Positions 1 through 9,521 of a stretch of DNA of 64,000 nucleotides are shown here, one piece after another. Every line of letters starts with the position of its first letter. The first letter of the stretch is position 1. Position numbers and translations under genes: made by a program. The notes under the pieces were generated by a model. It was given only the letters and a program-made list of their open reading frames with translations, did no database searches and was not told the origin of the DNA. The DNA is from Cupriavidus pinatubonensis (GTDB taxonomy: Bacteria; Pseudomonadota; Gammaproteobacteria; Burkholderiales; Burkholderiaceae), in NCBI RefSeq assembly GCF_019602855.1, contig NZ_CP080766.1, positions 62,001 through 126,000 on the forward strand. The letters are read 5' to 3'.

Positions 1-928
1 GCATGATGTCGGTGATCGGGAAGCGGTCTTCGCGTGCGATGGCCATGTACATGCGCGGCATGAGCGGGAAGTGGAAGGCCATATGGCATTCGTCGCCCTT
101 GTCGCCGGTGCTGCTGCGCCCGAAGTACTGCTGCGCATCTTCTGGCCACATGTTGGCCTCGGCGAGCAGCACGCGTCCCTGGTAGTGGGAATCGAGATGC
201 GAGCGGATATGCCGGATCGCGGCATGAGTCTCGGGCAGGTTCTCGTTCGTGGTGCCTTCGCGTTCGACGAGGTAAGGCACCGCGTCCAGCCGCAGCCCGT
301 CCACGCCGATGTCCAGCCAGAACCGCATGACCGACAGCACCTCGTTCATGACCTGCGGGTTGTCGAAGTTCAGGTCGGGCTGGTGCGAATAGAAGCGGTG
401 CCAGAAGTACGCGCCGGCGACAGGGTCCCAGCTCCAGTTCGATTTCTCGGTGTCGCAGAAGATGATGCGGGTGCCGGCATAGGCCTGGTCATTGTCGGCC
501 CACACGTAGTAGCGGCGCGCGGCGGAGCCCGGCTTGGCCTTGCGCGCGCGCTGGAACCACGGATGCTGGTCCGAGGTGTGGTTGATGACCAGTTCCGTGA
601 TGACGCGGATGCCGCGCGCATGCGCAGCCCCGACGAAGCGGCGGGCTTCGGCGAGCGTGCCGTAGTCGGGATGCACGTTGCGGTAATCCGCAATGTCGTA
701 GCCGTCATCGCGCCGCGGAGACGGGTAGAACGGCAGCAGCCAGATCGTGTCAATGCCGAGGTCGACCAGGTAGTCCAGCTTGGCCAGCAGGCCCGCGAAG
801 TCCCCCACGCCGTCGCCGTTCGCGTCGTAGAAGGACTTGATATGAAGCTGGTAGACCACCGCGTCCTTGTACCAGAGCGGATCCGCGTTGAGCAGCAGGG
901 CGTTGGCGGGTTCGGTCAGGCGTTTCAT
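1..928 (-). CDS. treS: Trehalose synthase TreS, N-terminal 309 residues (cut by window edge)
   Basis: GH13 enzyme that interconverts maltose and trehalose in the cytoplasm. The visible part starts MKRLTEPANALLLNADPLWY and runs through the barrel: the WYKDAVVYQLHIKSF opening, the NHTSDQHPWF motif, the nucleophile region GLRLDAVPYL and the acid/base region LLAEANMWPED. The start at 928 is the first ATG of the conserved frame and lies 33 bp downstream of the glgE stop, so the two form an operon. TreS supplies maltose for the GlgE route (trehalose to maltose to maltose-1-phosphate to glucan). Whether a maltokinase domain is fused at the C-terminus cannot be seen. Confidence 0.93.
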   Translation of the reverse strand, partial: MKRLTEPANALLLNADPLWYKDAVVYQLHIKSFYDANGDGVGDFAGLLAKLDYLVDLGIDTIWLLPFYPSPRRDDGYDIADYRNVHPDYGTLAEARRFVGAAHARGIRVITELVINHTSDQHPWFQRARKAKPGSAARRYYVWADNDQAYAGTRIIFCDTEKSNWSWDPVAGAYFWHRFYSHQPDLNFDNPQVMNEVLSVMRFWLDIGVDGLRLDAVPYLVEREGTTNENLPETHAAIRHIRSHLDSHYQGRVLLAEANMWPEDAQQYFGRSSTGDKGDECHMAFHFPLMPRMYMAIAREDRFPITDIM

Positions 929-961
929 CCGTATCTCCGTATGCCTTCGGTCGCCGCGCCT

Positions 962-3900
962 TCATGCGCCGTGCGGATCGGCGGAGGCCGGAGGCCTGGC
1001 ATTGCGCTGTACCGGCTTGCCGATTGGGGTGATGTGCCACAGCGCAAACGGCAGCCGCGCCGGGTCAAGGCGGATGCGCTGGCGCTTGCCATGCCATGCG
1101 AAGCGGTGTTCGTCCATCAGGTCCTGCACGGCAACGCTGCCGTGATCCGGGAGGCCCCATTCCCATAGCGGGATTTCCACCGTGGCTTCCTGCGGCGCGT
1201 GCGGGTCCATGCTGATCGCCGCGAGCAGCACGTCGTCGCCGAATGTGGATTCCGTGCCGGGCACGAAGCGCGCGAAGTAAAGCACCGCGTCGTTGCCCGC
1301 GGGATAGATGCGCAGGCCCAGGTGGCTTTGGAGTGCCGGATGGCCGAGCCGGATCTGGTTCAGCCGCGTGATTTCCGCCACGATGTTGCCGGGCTGGTGC
1401 CAGTTGCGGGCACGGATCTGGTACTTCTCGGAGTCGAGATATTCCTCGCGCACCTTGCCGTCGAGCACCAGAGGCGCGGACTCGCACAGCTCGAACCCGC
1501 TGTACATGCCCCACAGGCCGGACAACAGCGTGGCCAGCGCCGCGCGGATCAGGAACGCCGGACGTCCGCCACGATGCAGGAAGTACGGGTTGATGTCGGG
1601 TGTGTTGACGAAGAAATGCGGGCGGAAGAACTCGCGCAGCGGCCCCTGCGTGAGCTCCGTCATGTACTCGGTCAGTTCGGCGCGCGTATTGCGCCACGTG
1701 AAGTACGTGTATGACTGGGTGAAGCCGAGCTTGGCCAGCCGCGCCATCATCTTCGGGCGCGTGAACGCTTCGGCCAGGAAGATGGTGTCGGGGTGCCGTG
1801 CGCGCACGTCGGCAATCATCCATTCCCAGAACGGCAAGGGCTTGGTGTGCGGATTGTCCACGCGGAAGATGCGCACGCCATGCTCGACCCAGAACATCAC
1901 CACGTCGCGCAGAGCCTGCCACAGTGCCGCGGCGGCTGGCGCGGCCGCGTAGAAGTCGACATTGACGATGTCCTCGTACTTCTTGGGCGGGTTTTCGGCG
2001 TAGCGCAGCGAGCCATCGGGCCGCCGCGTGAACCACTCGGGATGCTGCCTGAGCCACGGATGGTCAGGTGAGCACTGGATCGCGAAATCCAGCGCCAGCT
2101 CCAGACCCGCCGCTGCCGCCGCGCGCCCCAGCCGCCGGAAATCTTCGAAGGTGCCGAGCTGCGAGTGCAGCGCATCGTGTCCGCCGTCTTCGGCCCCGAT
2201 GGCATAGGGGCTGCCGGGTTCCTCAGGGCCGGCGCGCAGGCTGTTGTTGCGGCCCTTGCGGTGCGTCTTGCCGATCGGGTGGATCGGCGGGAAGTACAGC
2301 ACATCGAAGCCCATCGCGCGGATGGCGGGCAAGCGCGCGATCACGTCGTCGAAGGTGCCATGGCGGCGATCGTCATCGCTTGCCGAGCGCGGGAACAGTT
2401 CATACCAGCTCGCGAAGCGGCTGGCCAGCCGTTCCGCTTCCACCGGCAGCGGCACCGGATGCCGGCTCGCGAACGGGCGTCCCTCTGGTTTCTGCATGGC
2501 GGCCTGCATGACCGCGGCAGTGCGAGGCGACAGCAGGATCTCGAGGCGTGCGGCGTCGTCGCCGGCACTGGCGGTCAGTTCATCGACCAGCGCCGCGAGA
2601 TCGCTGTCCGGCGGCGGGGCATCGCCCTTCGCGGGCATCAGCGCATCGGCCACGATCCGGGCGCCTTCTTCGATTTCCAGCGAAATGTCTACGCCTGCCG
2701 CGCGCTTCTTGCCGATCTCGTCGAGCCAGCTCGCAAAGGCATCGCGCCACGCCTCGACCGTGAACTCGTGGCGGCCCAGCGCGACAAGCGGGAAGTTGCC
2801 GGTCCAGCGGTCGTTGACCACCAGCCGCATTGGCGCTTCGTGCCACGTTTCCTCACCGGGCGCACGCCACAGGACGGCGGCTGCCAGCTTGTCGTGGCCG
2901 TCCATCCAGATATCGGCGCTGACCTCGACCCGTTCGCCGACCACGCGACGCACTGCAAAACGCCCGGCATCGCAGGCGGGCTCGACAGCTTCTATCGCAA
3001 TGCGCGGCGACGCCAGCGCGGCCACCACGCTACCGAGCCCGCTGGCCGTGATCGTTTCGCCGGGCTGCGGTGCGCGCACCACCGGTCGCAACGGCGAGGG
3101 TACGGCGCGATACAGGCGGATATCGGCAGGGGCCAGCGTGATGTCGGCCAGCGCGTCGAGGATCGTATCGGCGTCGACGCTGCCGCCCGGGCCGCCGTCG
3201 GATGCTTCGAGGCTTGCCGTAGCGCGCGGCAGCGTGGACAGCACGCGGTCGACGCCAAGCGTGCCCGGCTCCTGCGTGTCGGGGTTGACGACCACGGTCA
3301 GCGCCGATTCGGGCAGTGCCGCGCCATCAAGGCCATCCTGTGCCTGCAAGCGGGCGAGCACGGTGAGCGGCGCGTCGGGGCCGCTCAGCAGCCGTACCGA
3401 CACCGCAGGCACCAGCGCGCGTGCGGAAAGCCAGGCATTGGCCTGCAGCACTTCATGGGTGATGTCATACGGCGCGCCATCCTGCGCGCCACCGTCGTCC
3501 GCCAGCGGATCGTGCGCCTGCGTGCCGCCGGTTTCGAAGCCGGCCGGCACCAGCAGGCCGTCGCCAATGGCGGCCGCCGTCCACAACGCACGGCGTGCGG
3601 ACAGGGCATCCTGGCTCGCTGGGGACTGTGCTGGCGCTGCCAGCACGCGCCCGAAAGGCCGCAGTCGCGCGATTTCCTCGGTCAGCCACGCGCTGCGATA
3701 GTCCCACCACGGCAGGGAACAGAACGCGCCATCGAACTGCCCCGGCAAGAGGCCTTCCAGTTGCGCCGGAGTCAGCCCTGGTGTCCAGGCCAGGAAGAGA
3801 GGCCGCCTGGCCTGCTGTGTCCCGGCGTCGCCACGCAACGCCCCGGTCAGTGCGGCCCAGTGGCGTCCAGGCACGCGCGCTGGCGCGCGCAGGCAAAAGC

Positions 3901-4384
3901 CGGCAACTCCTGCTGCCATTGCCGCACGCAACTGCATGGCCCACCAATCGACTAGAGCGGTAGCCACGTCTGACCCGTGCCAGCGCAGTCGCGCGCCGGG
4001 CAGGTGATTGTCGGTATCGTGCGGGGCGAAGGCGGGCGCGGCGTGATCGATCCACGCGGGATCCATCACGGCGGCGCCGTTGTCCTGATAGCGGTCCAGC
4101 GAAACGTCGAGCAGTGGCGTAAGGCCGTGCCGGGCGCAGAGCGCGCACAGCGCTGACAACTCAGGCAGGGCGTCCCGGTTGGCCGGCACAACGGCGGGCC
4201 GGCCGGAAAGCAGGACGTGGTCAAAGCCCAGCGCGGCGACACGCCGCAGTGCATCGTGCTGCGTGTCGGGCTGGTCGGAAGTTCGGTCGAGAGTGATCTG
4301 GCAGATCCGCACGTAGTATTCCCTTGGCTGGTTGGGCCTGCATGCCCCGTATCCCCAGGCAGTACACAATTGGACTGAAGCCAT
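962..4384 (-). CDS. glgE: Alpha-1,4-glucan:maltose-1-phosphate maltosyltransferase GlgE with long N-terminal extension
   Basis: Transfers maltosyl units from maltose-1-phosphate to alpha-glucan. The C-terminal ~690 residues are standard GlgE: nucleophile D843 in [10 protein letters not shown], acid/base E872 in FLAEAFTRP, and D930 in FVNTPDINP, with the 29-residue D-to-E spacing known for GlgE. The protein is about 1140 aa against about 660-700 for classic GlgE. Roughly the first 450 residues are extra and resemble a degenerate amylase-type barrel (for example [10 protein letters not shown] and a DPAWIDH stretch) without an obvious catalytic triad. The ATG at 4384 has no ribosome-binding site. 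A GTG at 4312 is preceded by AAGGGAA at good spacing and is the likelier start (1116 aa). It is the first gene of the treS operon. Confidence 0.92.
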   Translation of the reverse strand: MASVQLCTAWGYGACRPNQPREYYVRICQITLDRTSDQPDTQHDALRRVAALGFDHVLLSGRPAVVPANRDALPELSALCALCARHGLTPLLDVSLDRYQDNGAAVMDPAWIDHAAPAFAPHDTDNHLPGARLRWHGSDVATALVDWWAMQLRAAMAAGVAGFCLRAPARVPGRHWAALTGALRGDAGTQQARRPLFLAWTPGLTPAQLEGLLPGQFDGAFCSLPWWDYRSAWLTEEIARLRPFGRVLAAPAQSPASQDALSARRALWTAAAIGDGLLVPAGFETGGTQAHDPLADDGGAQDGAPYDITHEVLQANAWLSARALVPAVSVRLLSGPDAPLTVLARLQAQDGLDGAALPESALTVVVNPDTQEPGTLGVDRVLSTLPRATASLEASDGGPGGSVDADTILDALADITLAPADIRLYRAVPSPLRPVVRAPQPGETITASGLGSVVAALASPRIAIEAVEPACDAGRFAVRRVVGERVEVSADIWMDGHDKLAAAVLWRAPGEETWHEAPMRLVVNDRWTGNFPLVALGRHEFTVEAWRDAFASWLDEIGKKRAAGVDISLEIEEGARIVADALMPAKGDAPPPDSDLAALVDELTASAGDDAARLEILLSPRTAAVMQAAMQKPEGRPFASRHPVPLPVEAERLASRFASWYELFPRSASDDDRRHGTFDDVIARLPAIRAMGFDVLYFPPIHPIGKTHRKGRNNSLRAGPEEPGSPYAIGAEDGGHDALHSQLGTFEDFRRLGRAAAAAGLELALDFAIQCSPDHPWLRQHPEWFTRRPDGSLRYAENPPKKYEDIVNVDFYAAAPAAAALWQALRDVVMFWVEHGVRIFRVDNPHTKPLPFWEWMIADVRARHPDTIFLAEAFTRPKMMARLAKLGFTQSYTYFTWRNTRAELTEYMTELTQGPLREFFRPHFFVNTPDINPYFLHRGGRPAFLIRAALATLLSGLWGMYSGFELCESAPLVLDGKVREEYLDSEKYQIRARNWHQPGNIVAEITRLNQIRLGHPALQSHLGLRIYPAGNDAVLYFARFVPGTESTFGDDVLLAAISMDPHAPQEATVEIPLWEWGLPDHGSVAVQDLMDEHRFAWHGKRQRIRLDPARLPFALWHITPIGKPVQRNARPPASADPHGA

Positions 4385-4634
4385 GCGAAGTGCGTGCCAA
4401 GGCCGATTCCGTGCCGGCCCAACCCCGCGCTACTAACGCCGGCAACGGCGAGCGGCGGGGCGGTGTGCAACCGGCGTGGACGTTCGTCCGGGTAGTCCGT
4501 GTAAAAGGTGCAGCCGCCACCCCCGCGTTTGAAAAAATTGCCCTGGTGCAGATAGCGCCCGTGATGTGCGCGCGTAGCGGGGCCAGGTACGCTTCATGCT
4601 CGCTGGCAGGCCAGCCATGCAGCGGGGAGCAGAC
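4313..4634. other. Divergent intergenic region upstream of glgE
   Basis: About 320 bp between the preferred glgE start and the small membrane-protein gene on the other strand. It should hold both promoters. I could not pick out a convincing sigma-70 promoter, operator or hairpin, and open frames here are short and lack Shine-Dalgarno sites. Confidence 0.4.
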
Positions 4635-4901
4635 ATGCAAGACTGGCTGGAAGCCATGCAGTGGCCGGCCATGGTGGCCACCGTGATCGCGACCTGGTTC
4701 GTGGGATCGCGTTCGGTCGCGCGGCGGCGCGCCGGGTTCTGGATATTTCTCGTCAGCAACCTCCTGTGGATCGCATGGGGCTGGCAGGGCGACGCGTACG
4801 CGCTGATGCTGCTGCAGGTGGCACTGGTGGCAATGAATGTGCGCGGCATGCGCAAGGCGGACAAGACCTGGCGCGAGACGGGGAGGTCGGGTTCCCGATG
4901 A
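4635..4901 (+). CDS. Small membrane protein, two predicted helices
   Basis: An 88-residue protein. The chosen ATG follows GGGGAG at 7-8 nt, unlike an in-frame upstream ATG at 4596. Two hydrophobic stretches (WPAMVATVIATWFVG and FWIFLVSNLLWIAWGW continuing to ALMLLQVALVAMNV) suggest two or three membrane spans, followed by a basic tail. The pattern resembles short PnuC/YgjV-like inner-membrane proteins, but no catalytic or substrate motif is present and the function is unknown. Confidence 0.6.
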   Translation: MQDWLEAMQWPAMVATVIATWFVGSRSVARRRAGFWIFLVSNLLWIAWGWQGDAYALMLLQVALVAMNVRGMRKADKTWRETGRSGSR

Positions 4902-4973
4902 AACGGGCTGACGGCGGAGATGTTTGCCGCTGTCAGCCACGACTGGCGCCTGTTGCCGATGGTGCCGGCCAGC

Positions 4974-5321
4974 TTACTGCTTCGGCAACGGATTCGGAGA
5001 ATCCCCCTTCGGGCCGCTCGGCGCTTCCGCAGTCGGTGCGGGCGGTGTCCCTTGTTCACGTGGCTTCTTGTGGCGAGCGGTGGTGCCGGATTGCTTGCTT
5101 GGCGCCTTGTGCATCTTCTGGTCGGTCGCTGTGCTGGTGCCGGTGCCCGAGTTCATATCCGTCGCGGCAGGTGCATTGCGCCCGCCAGGCGCGCCTTCCA
5201 TGGAGGTCGGGGGTTGGCTCGGGTTCGGCACATTGGGCGATGCGGGGGCCTGCTGGCCGTACGCCGGCAGGCAAAGCGCGGTACTAATGACCAGCGCGCT
5301 GGTGGCGAGGGTGCGTTTCAT
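4974..5321 (-). CDS. Secreted low-complexity protein, hypothetical
   Basis: A 115-residue protein with a clear Sec signal peptide (MKRTLATSALVISTALCLPAYG, probable cleavage after AYG). The mature part is rich in Pro, Ala, Gly, Ser, Thr and Lys with no predicted fold. GGAGAAG precedes the ATG. It lies downstream of the YetF-like gene on the same strand. Probably a small periplasmic protein; function unknown. Confidence 0.65.
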   Translation of the reverse strand: MKRTLATSALVISTALCLPAYGQQAPASPNVPNPSQPPTSMEGAPGGRNAPAATDMNSGTGTSTATDQKMHKAPSKQSGTTARHKKPREQGTPPAPTAEAPSGPKGDSPNPLPKQ

Positions 5322-5560
5322 AGCGGTCTTCTCCAGTTGTCGTCATGGGACGAGCGGACGGCGCTGGTGTTCTGGCTGCCACGGCTGGTGTTGCCACGTC
5401 GGGCCAGTTCGCAGTAGTGGCACAGCCGCCCCAGCGCCCAATTGGCGGCGGCCTCGCGCACGGTGGTTCGCGGCATGCCGCCGCGGCCCGCAATTCGGGC
5501 CGGGCGCACGGTGCGGCACGGATTCAGGTGGGCGATGGCAGCGAATGGCAGGCTGTTCAT
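5318..5560 (-). CDS. Possible small coupled CDS, unknown
   Basis: An 80-codon frame that exactly fills the gap between the YetF-like gene and the secreted-protein gene, with ATGA start/stop overlaps at both ends. That arrangement is what translational coupling gives. The predicted peptide (MNSLPFAAIAHLNP start, later LCHYCELARRGN) has no recognised domain and a slightly shadow-like composition, so it may be chance. Confidence 0.28.
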   Translation of the reverse strand: MNSLPFAAIAHLNPCRTVRPARIAGRGGMPRTTVREAAANWALGRLCHYCELARRGNTSRGSQNTSAVRSSHDDNWRRPL

Positions 5561-6147
5561 CGTCCGGGCAAGCGGGTGACCGATGCGCCGTTGATCTTCC
5601 CCGGCGCGTGGGTTTCCGTGGGGTGGCCAGTTTCAGGGCCTCGCTTGTTCTTTTCCCGCACGAACGTCAGGACGCCATTGCGCTCGAGCACGACACGGCT
5701 GATACCCTCCAGCGTTTCGGCCTGCAGCGACGACCGCAGATTGGCCTTCAGATCCTCCTCGCTGACCATGGCCTGTGCGACGCGGGCATGGTCGACATCG
5801 CCGTCCTTGAGCAGGTCGATCGCCTGCCCGCTCGTGAAGCGGTCGAACCTGGGATAGCGCGACGACAGCCAGGCCACCCCGCGGTGCATCAGCACCAGCA
5901 TAAGCGCGGCGGCAAACGCGGTCGGGAACGACGTGGCGCCGACGACGGCGCGTGAAAGCACTGCGCCGAGCAGCAACACCACGCACAGGTCGAACGCAGT
6001 CTTCTGCGCAAACGACCTGCGGCCAGCTACGCGCAGTAGCAGCCAGGTCGCGAGAAACACAATGACGGCACGCACAGCCCCCTGCCACCAGGCGAGGTGG
6101 TCGCCTTCGCCGAGCACGGCGTGCATGAAGCCGTTCAATGAATCCAT
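5557..6147 (-). CDS. YetF-like DUF421 membrane protein
   Basis: A 196-residue inner-membrane protein of the YetF/DUF421 family. The N-terminal third holds three hydrophobic segments (AVRAVIVFLATWLLL, DLCVVLLLGAVLSRAVV, FAAALMLVLMHRGVAWL). These are followed by the characteristic cytoplasmic domain with the conserved pattern IDLLKDGDVDHARVAQAMVSEEDLKANLR and a LEGISRVVLERNGVLTFV strand pattern. Members of this family lie near stress and sporulation genes; the biochemical role is unknown. Confidence 0.85.
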   Translation of the reverse strand: MDSLNGFMHAVLGEGDHLAWWQGAVRAVIVFLATWLLLRVAGRRSFAQKTAFDLCVVLLLGAVLSRAVVGATSFPTAFAAALMLVLMHRGVAWLSSRYPRFDRFTSGQAIDLLKDGDVDHARVAQAMVSEEDLKANLRSSLQAETLEGISRVVLERNGVLTFVREKNKRGPETGHPTETHAPGKINGASVTRLPGR

Positions 6148-6411
6148 GGCGCTCTGTGTGGGTTCGCGATGACTGACGCGGCGGCAGGTTTCGTGCCAGC
6201 CCGTCAGGTCACCTTGCCGTCGTTTCGCGAGGTTTATGCCCTTGCGGGCAGCAGAAAGTACATCCGGACCCAGCGCATCTTGTAATTCCTGCCCGCCCAG
6301 GTGGCCGTCGCGCGCACCTCCGTGCCGGCGGCGACGTGGCTTCCATCTTGCGTGGCGGCGCTGTGACCCCGGCGCGCCTGAGGGCCGGACAGCAAATCGA
6401 CGGAGACAGAC

Positions 6412-6948
6412 ATGGATCGAAGCCGCAAACCATCAGCACCGGAGATGCCATGGCGCGAACCGCCGCTTGCGGATGCCGACATGCGCAGCCATTACGTGGG
6501 CGCGTATGGCATTTTCGACTACGACCAGCCGGTAGATCCGGCCGAACTGGCGGAGCCTCGCAGTCGTGGCGAATGGGCGCAAAGCCCGGAGGGCCATGGC
6601 CAGTTCCGGTACGACGCGCCTTCGCAAGCGGACGCCTACGATCAGTTCACGGGGGTCAACGAACGCGCATCGCGCAGCGGACACGGACAATACGCTGGCG
6701 AGCGTTACCGGCCCCAGGGACCGCGTGGCTACCAGCGCAGCGACGAGCGGATCCTGGAGGACATATGCGACCGGCTGACGCGCAGTGGCCGTCTCGATGT
6801 GAAGGATGTGGAGGTTCGCGTTGACAGCGGCGTGGTCACGCTGGAAGGCTGCGTGCCGGACCGCCTGCAGAAGTACCGTGTGGAGGATATCGTCGACGAC
6901 GTCTTCGGCGTGCGCGACCTGTTCAATCGACTGCGGGTAAGCCGGTAG
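6412..6948 (+). CDS. BON-domain protein
   Basis: A 178-residue protein. The first ~105 residues are hydrophilic, rich in Gly, Arg and Tyr, and unstructured-looking. The last ~65 form a BON domain (DERILEDICDRLTRSGRLDVKDVEVRVDSGVVTLEGCVPDRLQKYRVEDIVDDVFGV, quoted here only by its landmarks DER, VTLEG and VDDVFGV). BON domains bind membranes or lipids and are common in osmotic and envelope stress proteins. There is no signal peptide. GGAGAC precedes the ATG. Confidence 0.85.
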   Translation: MDRSRKPSAPEMPWREPPLADADMRSHYVGAYGIFDYDQPVDPAELAEPRSRGEWAQSPEGHGQFRYDAPSQADAYDQFTGVNERASRSGHGQYAGERYRPQGPRGYQRSDERILEDICDRLTRSGRLDVKDVEVRVDSGVVTLEGCVPDRLQKYRVEDIVDDVFGVRDLFNRLRVSR

Positions 6949-7033
6949 CCGGCGCGGCGCCCTGCATCGCGCGCGGTGCGGGACGCCGTGGCTTCCCTCA
7001 CCGGGCAACTCAGTGCCGTTCAACCGGCAATCT

Positions 7034-7258
7034 TCAACCCGCGATCGCGCTCAGATCCGGACCCACGTTGCAGCCAAACGTCCGTACACTGCCGTCGGGT
7101 GCGTGGACCAGCAGGTCCACCTTCTTCCGCCGTGCCAGCGCAGTGGCGGCGCTGATCGCGGCTTGCTGCGTGGCATGGTGGGATTCGGCGTAGCGCGCGC
7201 CTTCGTGAATCACATCCCAGCCGTTTCCGTACGGGACAACGTGTAGGTTGCTGCCCAT
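7034..7258 (-). CDS. DUF2188 family small protein
   Basis: A 74-residue protein with the DUF2188 pattern: an HVVPYGNGWDV opening, AxYAESHHATQQAAISAA in the middle and LLVHAPDGSVRTF near the end. A strong AGGAGA site precedes the ATG. Cytoplasmic and function unknown; family members are often found beside stress-response genes, as here. Confidence 0.85.
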   Translation of the reverse strand: MGSNLHVVPYGNGWDVIHEGARYAESHHATQQAAISAATALARRKKVDLLVHAPDGSVRTFGCNVGPDLSAIAG

Positions 7259-7444
7259 CTCTGTCTCCTGAAGCGCCGATGGTTGCGGCGCTACATCTAT
7301 TGTGGCGCCTGTGGCAGGGATGTCTATCGGTCACCATCTGACAAGACGGGAGCAGCAAAGCCGACATCGGGCGGAAATTTCTGGTCATTTGTGCTTGCTC
7401 TTATAAGCTAAGCTGGACGACGATCGCCTGCAAAGGAGCAAGCC

Positions 7445-7753
7445 ATGCGTGCAAGATTTGCGCGGGGACTGACGCAGTCTCCAGTGACTGTGGTGGCCCG
7501 CGCTTTTGATGGCGATGTGGGCTGGATGCCCCAGATCGGGGACCTCGTGACGGTCTACAGCCAGGACCAGGACACCGAGTTCGATATCCGGCTCAGCGAA
7601 GTGGTGGACGCCGGGCGCTGGCGCGGCGTAGTCTACGCGATCAGCCGTGGCCCCGAAGTACTCGTCACCGCGGAAGGGCTCGAGATCGACGATGTAGTGG
7701 AGGTCATGCGCGAGGAGATTGCCGCAGTGATTCCGTGCAGCCATCCGCACTGA
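7445..7753 (+). CDS. Hypothetical protein, 102 aa
   Basis: A soluble 102-residue protein with a very good ribosome-binding site (AAAGGAGC, 8 nt from the ATG). It has a basic N-terminus (MRARFARG) and an acidic beta-rich body (TVYSQDQDTEFDIRL, then RGVVYAIS and VEVMREEIAAVIP). I recognise no family. It is transcribed away from the DUF2188 gene across a 186-bp gap. Confidence 0.65.
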   Translation: MRARFARGLTQSPVTVVARAFDGDVGWMPQIGDLVTVYSQDQDTEFDIRLSEVVDAGRWRGVVYAISRGPEVLVTAEGLEIDDVVEVMREEIAAVIPCSHPH

Positions 7754-7810
7754 GATGGCAAGCGCCCGATGGCTTCCCGTCGGGCGTAGTTGAATGCAGC
7801 GTGCCGGCCG

Positions 7811-9133
7811 TCAAGCGTGCTCGGCCTGGCGCGGCACGCCAAGCCACATCGACACTCCGCTTGCCACCAGCAAGGCCGCCAGCAGGTACAGCGCATTGTC
7901 GAGGCTTCCTGTCTGAACCTTGATCTGGCCGATCACCCATGGGCTGACAATGCCGCTCGTGATGCCGACGCTGCTGATAAAGGCGATGCCGGCTGCGGCG
8001 CCGCTTGCGGGCAGATGCGACGGCGGCAGCGACCAGAACACCGGCAGTGCGGCAAAGATCAGTACTGCGGCCATGGACAGGATCGCCAGCATCGCCGCCA
8101 GGCTCTGCAGGTGCAACGTGAGCGCAGCCAGCGCCAGTGCGCCGCCGACCGTACACAGCAGGAAATGCCGGTGGCGTTCACCGCTGCGGTCCGAGTGCCG
8201 CGCGATCAGGATCAGGCCAACCGCGCCAACCGCATTGGGCACGACCGAATAGAGGCTGATGGAAACGACATCAGTAATGCCGAAGTCTCGGATCATCAGC
8301 GGCATCCAGAAGCTCAGCGCCAGCGAGCCACAGGTCAGCGAAAAATAGATGAACGCGAACAGGTACACGCGCGGGTTGCGCAGCACCTGCAGCAGCGCCT
8401 GCAGCGAATGCGCCTTGACGCCGTGATCCTGCGCGCGGGCACGCTCCAGGAACGCCTTTTCGCCGTCGCTGAGCCAGCTTGCCTGGCGCGGCTCATCGAC
8501 CAGGAAGAACGCGGCGATCACGCCGAGCACGATGGCCGGCGCACCTTCGATCGCGAACATCCATTTCCAGCCCTGCATGCCGAACACGCCGGCCATGTCG
8601 CGCATGATCCAGCCGGACACCAGTCCGCCCAGCACACCTGCGATCGCCACGCCCGCGAAGAAGATCGCCATGACGGCGGCGCGGCGCTTTGCGGGAAACC
8701 AGTACGTCAGGTAGAGCACGATGCCGGGAAAGAAACCGGCCTCGAATACGCCTAGCAGGAAGCGCAGCGTATAGAACTGCGTCGGCGAGGACACCGCCAT
8801 CATGCCGACCGATGCCACGCCCCACAGCACCATGATGCGCGTAAACGTGCGGCGCGCACCGAAGCGTGCGAGCAGCATGTTGCTGGGCACTTCGCACAGC
8901 ACGTAGCCGACGTAGAAGACCGCCGCGCCGAGGCCGTACATGGCATCGCTGAAGCCGAGATCCTGCTTCATCTGCAACTGCGCAAAGCCGATGTTGATGC
9001 GGTCCAGGAATGACACCACGTAACACACGAACAGGAACGGGATCAGGCGCAGCCAGATCTTGCGATACAGCGCGTCTTCTTCGTGCGCGGCGTAAGCGGG
9101 GGCCGCAATCGCCCCTGAGGCCAGATTGCTCAT
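7811..9133 (-). CDS. MFS transporter, anion:cation symporter (ACS) family
   Basis: A 440-residue major-facilitator protein with 12 predicted helices. The N-terminal signature FLDRINIGFAQLQMKQDLG and the loop VPSNMLLARFGARR are typical of ACS-family carriers for organic anions such as phthalate, tartrate or aromatic acids. GGAG lies 8 nt before the ATG. It is the last gene of the run MBL hydrolase, monooxygenase, DUF2783, MFS, so it most likely imports the substrate of the monooxygenase. The substrate cannot be read from sequence. Confidence 0.9.
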   Translation of the reverse strand: MSNLASGAIAAPAYAAHEEDALYRKIWLRLIPFLFVCYVVSFLDRINIGFAQLQMKQDLGFSDAMYGLGAAVFYVGYVLCEVPSNMLLARFGARRTFTRIMVLWGVASVGMMAVSSPTQFYTLRFLLGVFEAGFFPGIVLYLTYWFPAKRRAAVMAIFFAGVAIAGVLGGLVSGWIMRDMAGVFGMQGWKWMFAIEGAPAIVLGVIAAFFLVDEPRQASWLSDGEKAFLERARAQDHGVKAHSLQALLQVLRNPRVYLFAFIYFSLTCGSLALSFWMPLMIRDFGITDVVSISLYSVVPNAVGAVGLILIARHSDRSGERHRHFLLCTVGGALALAALTLHLQSLAAMLAILSMAAVLIFAALPVFWSLPPSHLPASGAAAGIAFISSVGITSGIVSPWVIGQIKVQTGSLDNALYLLAALLVASGVSMWLGVPRQAEHA

Positions 9134-9238
9134 TTGCTTTGTCTCCGGTGTGAGCGCCGCCCGCGCCGGCGTTTTCTACGCCTTCGCAACGGGTCGGTGC
9201 GGGAAGGGGTGGGGCACGCGCGCGGCGTGCCCGCAGGG

Positions 9239-9484
9239 TCAGTTCGCGGTGGTGGTATCGCCCGCGATGCCTTCGCGTGCGGCGTGCATCGCGGCGAGCA
9301 ATACGTCGTGGTCGCCGATATGGTTGGCCAGCAACAGGATGAGCTGCGCGTTGGCCGCCTGGCTTTGCGCGTCATCGAGATCGCGGTGCATGTCGATCAG
9401 CGCTTCATAGAAGTCGTCAGGACGTGCGAGGTTGGGCTCGGTGTTGAGCGTGTGCGCCTGGGTGTCTTGGGCGTGGGCCGGCAT
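9239..9484 (-). CDS. DUF2783 family protein
   Basis: An 81-residue protein starting MPAHAQDTQAHTLNTEPNL. It carries the DUF2783 pattern with the segments DDFYEALIDMHRDLD, ANAQLILLLANHIGDHD and AAMHAAREG. Proteins of this family are encoded beside FAD-dependent aromatic hydroxylases, as here; the role is not established. The ATG at 9484 is chosen because the conserved part begins just after it. Confidence 0.85.
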   Translation of the reverse strand: MPAHAQDTQAHTLNTEPNLARPDDFYEALIDMHRDLDDAQSQAANAQLILLLANHIGDHDVLLAAMHAAREGIAGDTTTAN

Positions 9485-9521
9485 GGCGATGTCTCCGAAT
9501 TCTGTATGGCGGCGGGTTGGC

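Noticed and set aside
2165..3955. A 596-codon plus-strand frame within glgE
   Set aside because: Antisense to the GlgE frame, no domain, no ribosome-binding site.
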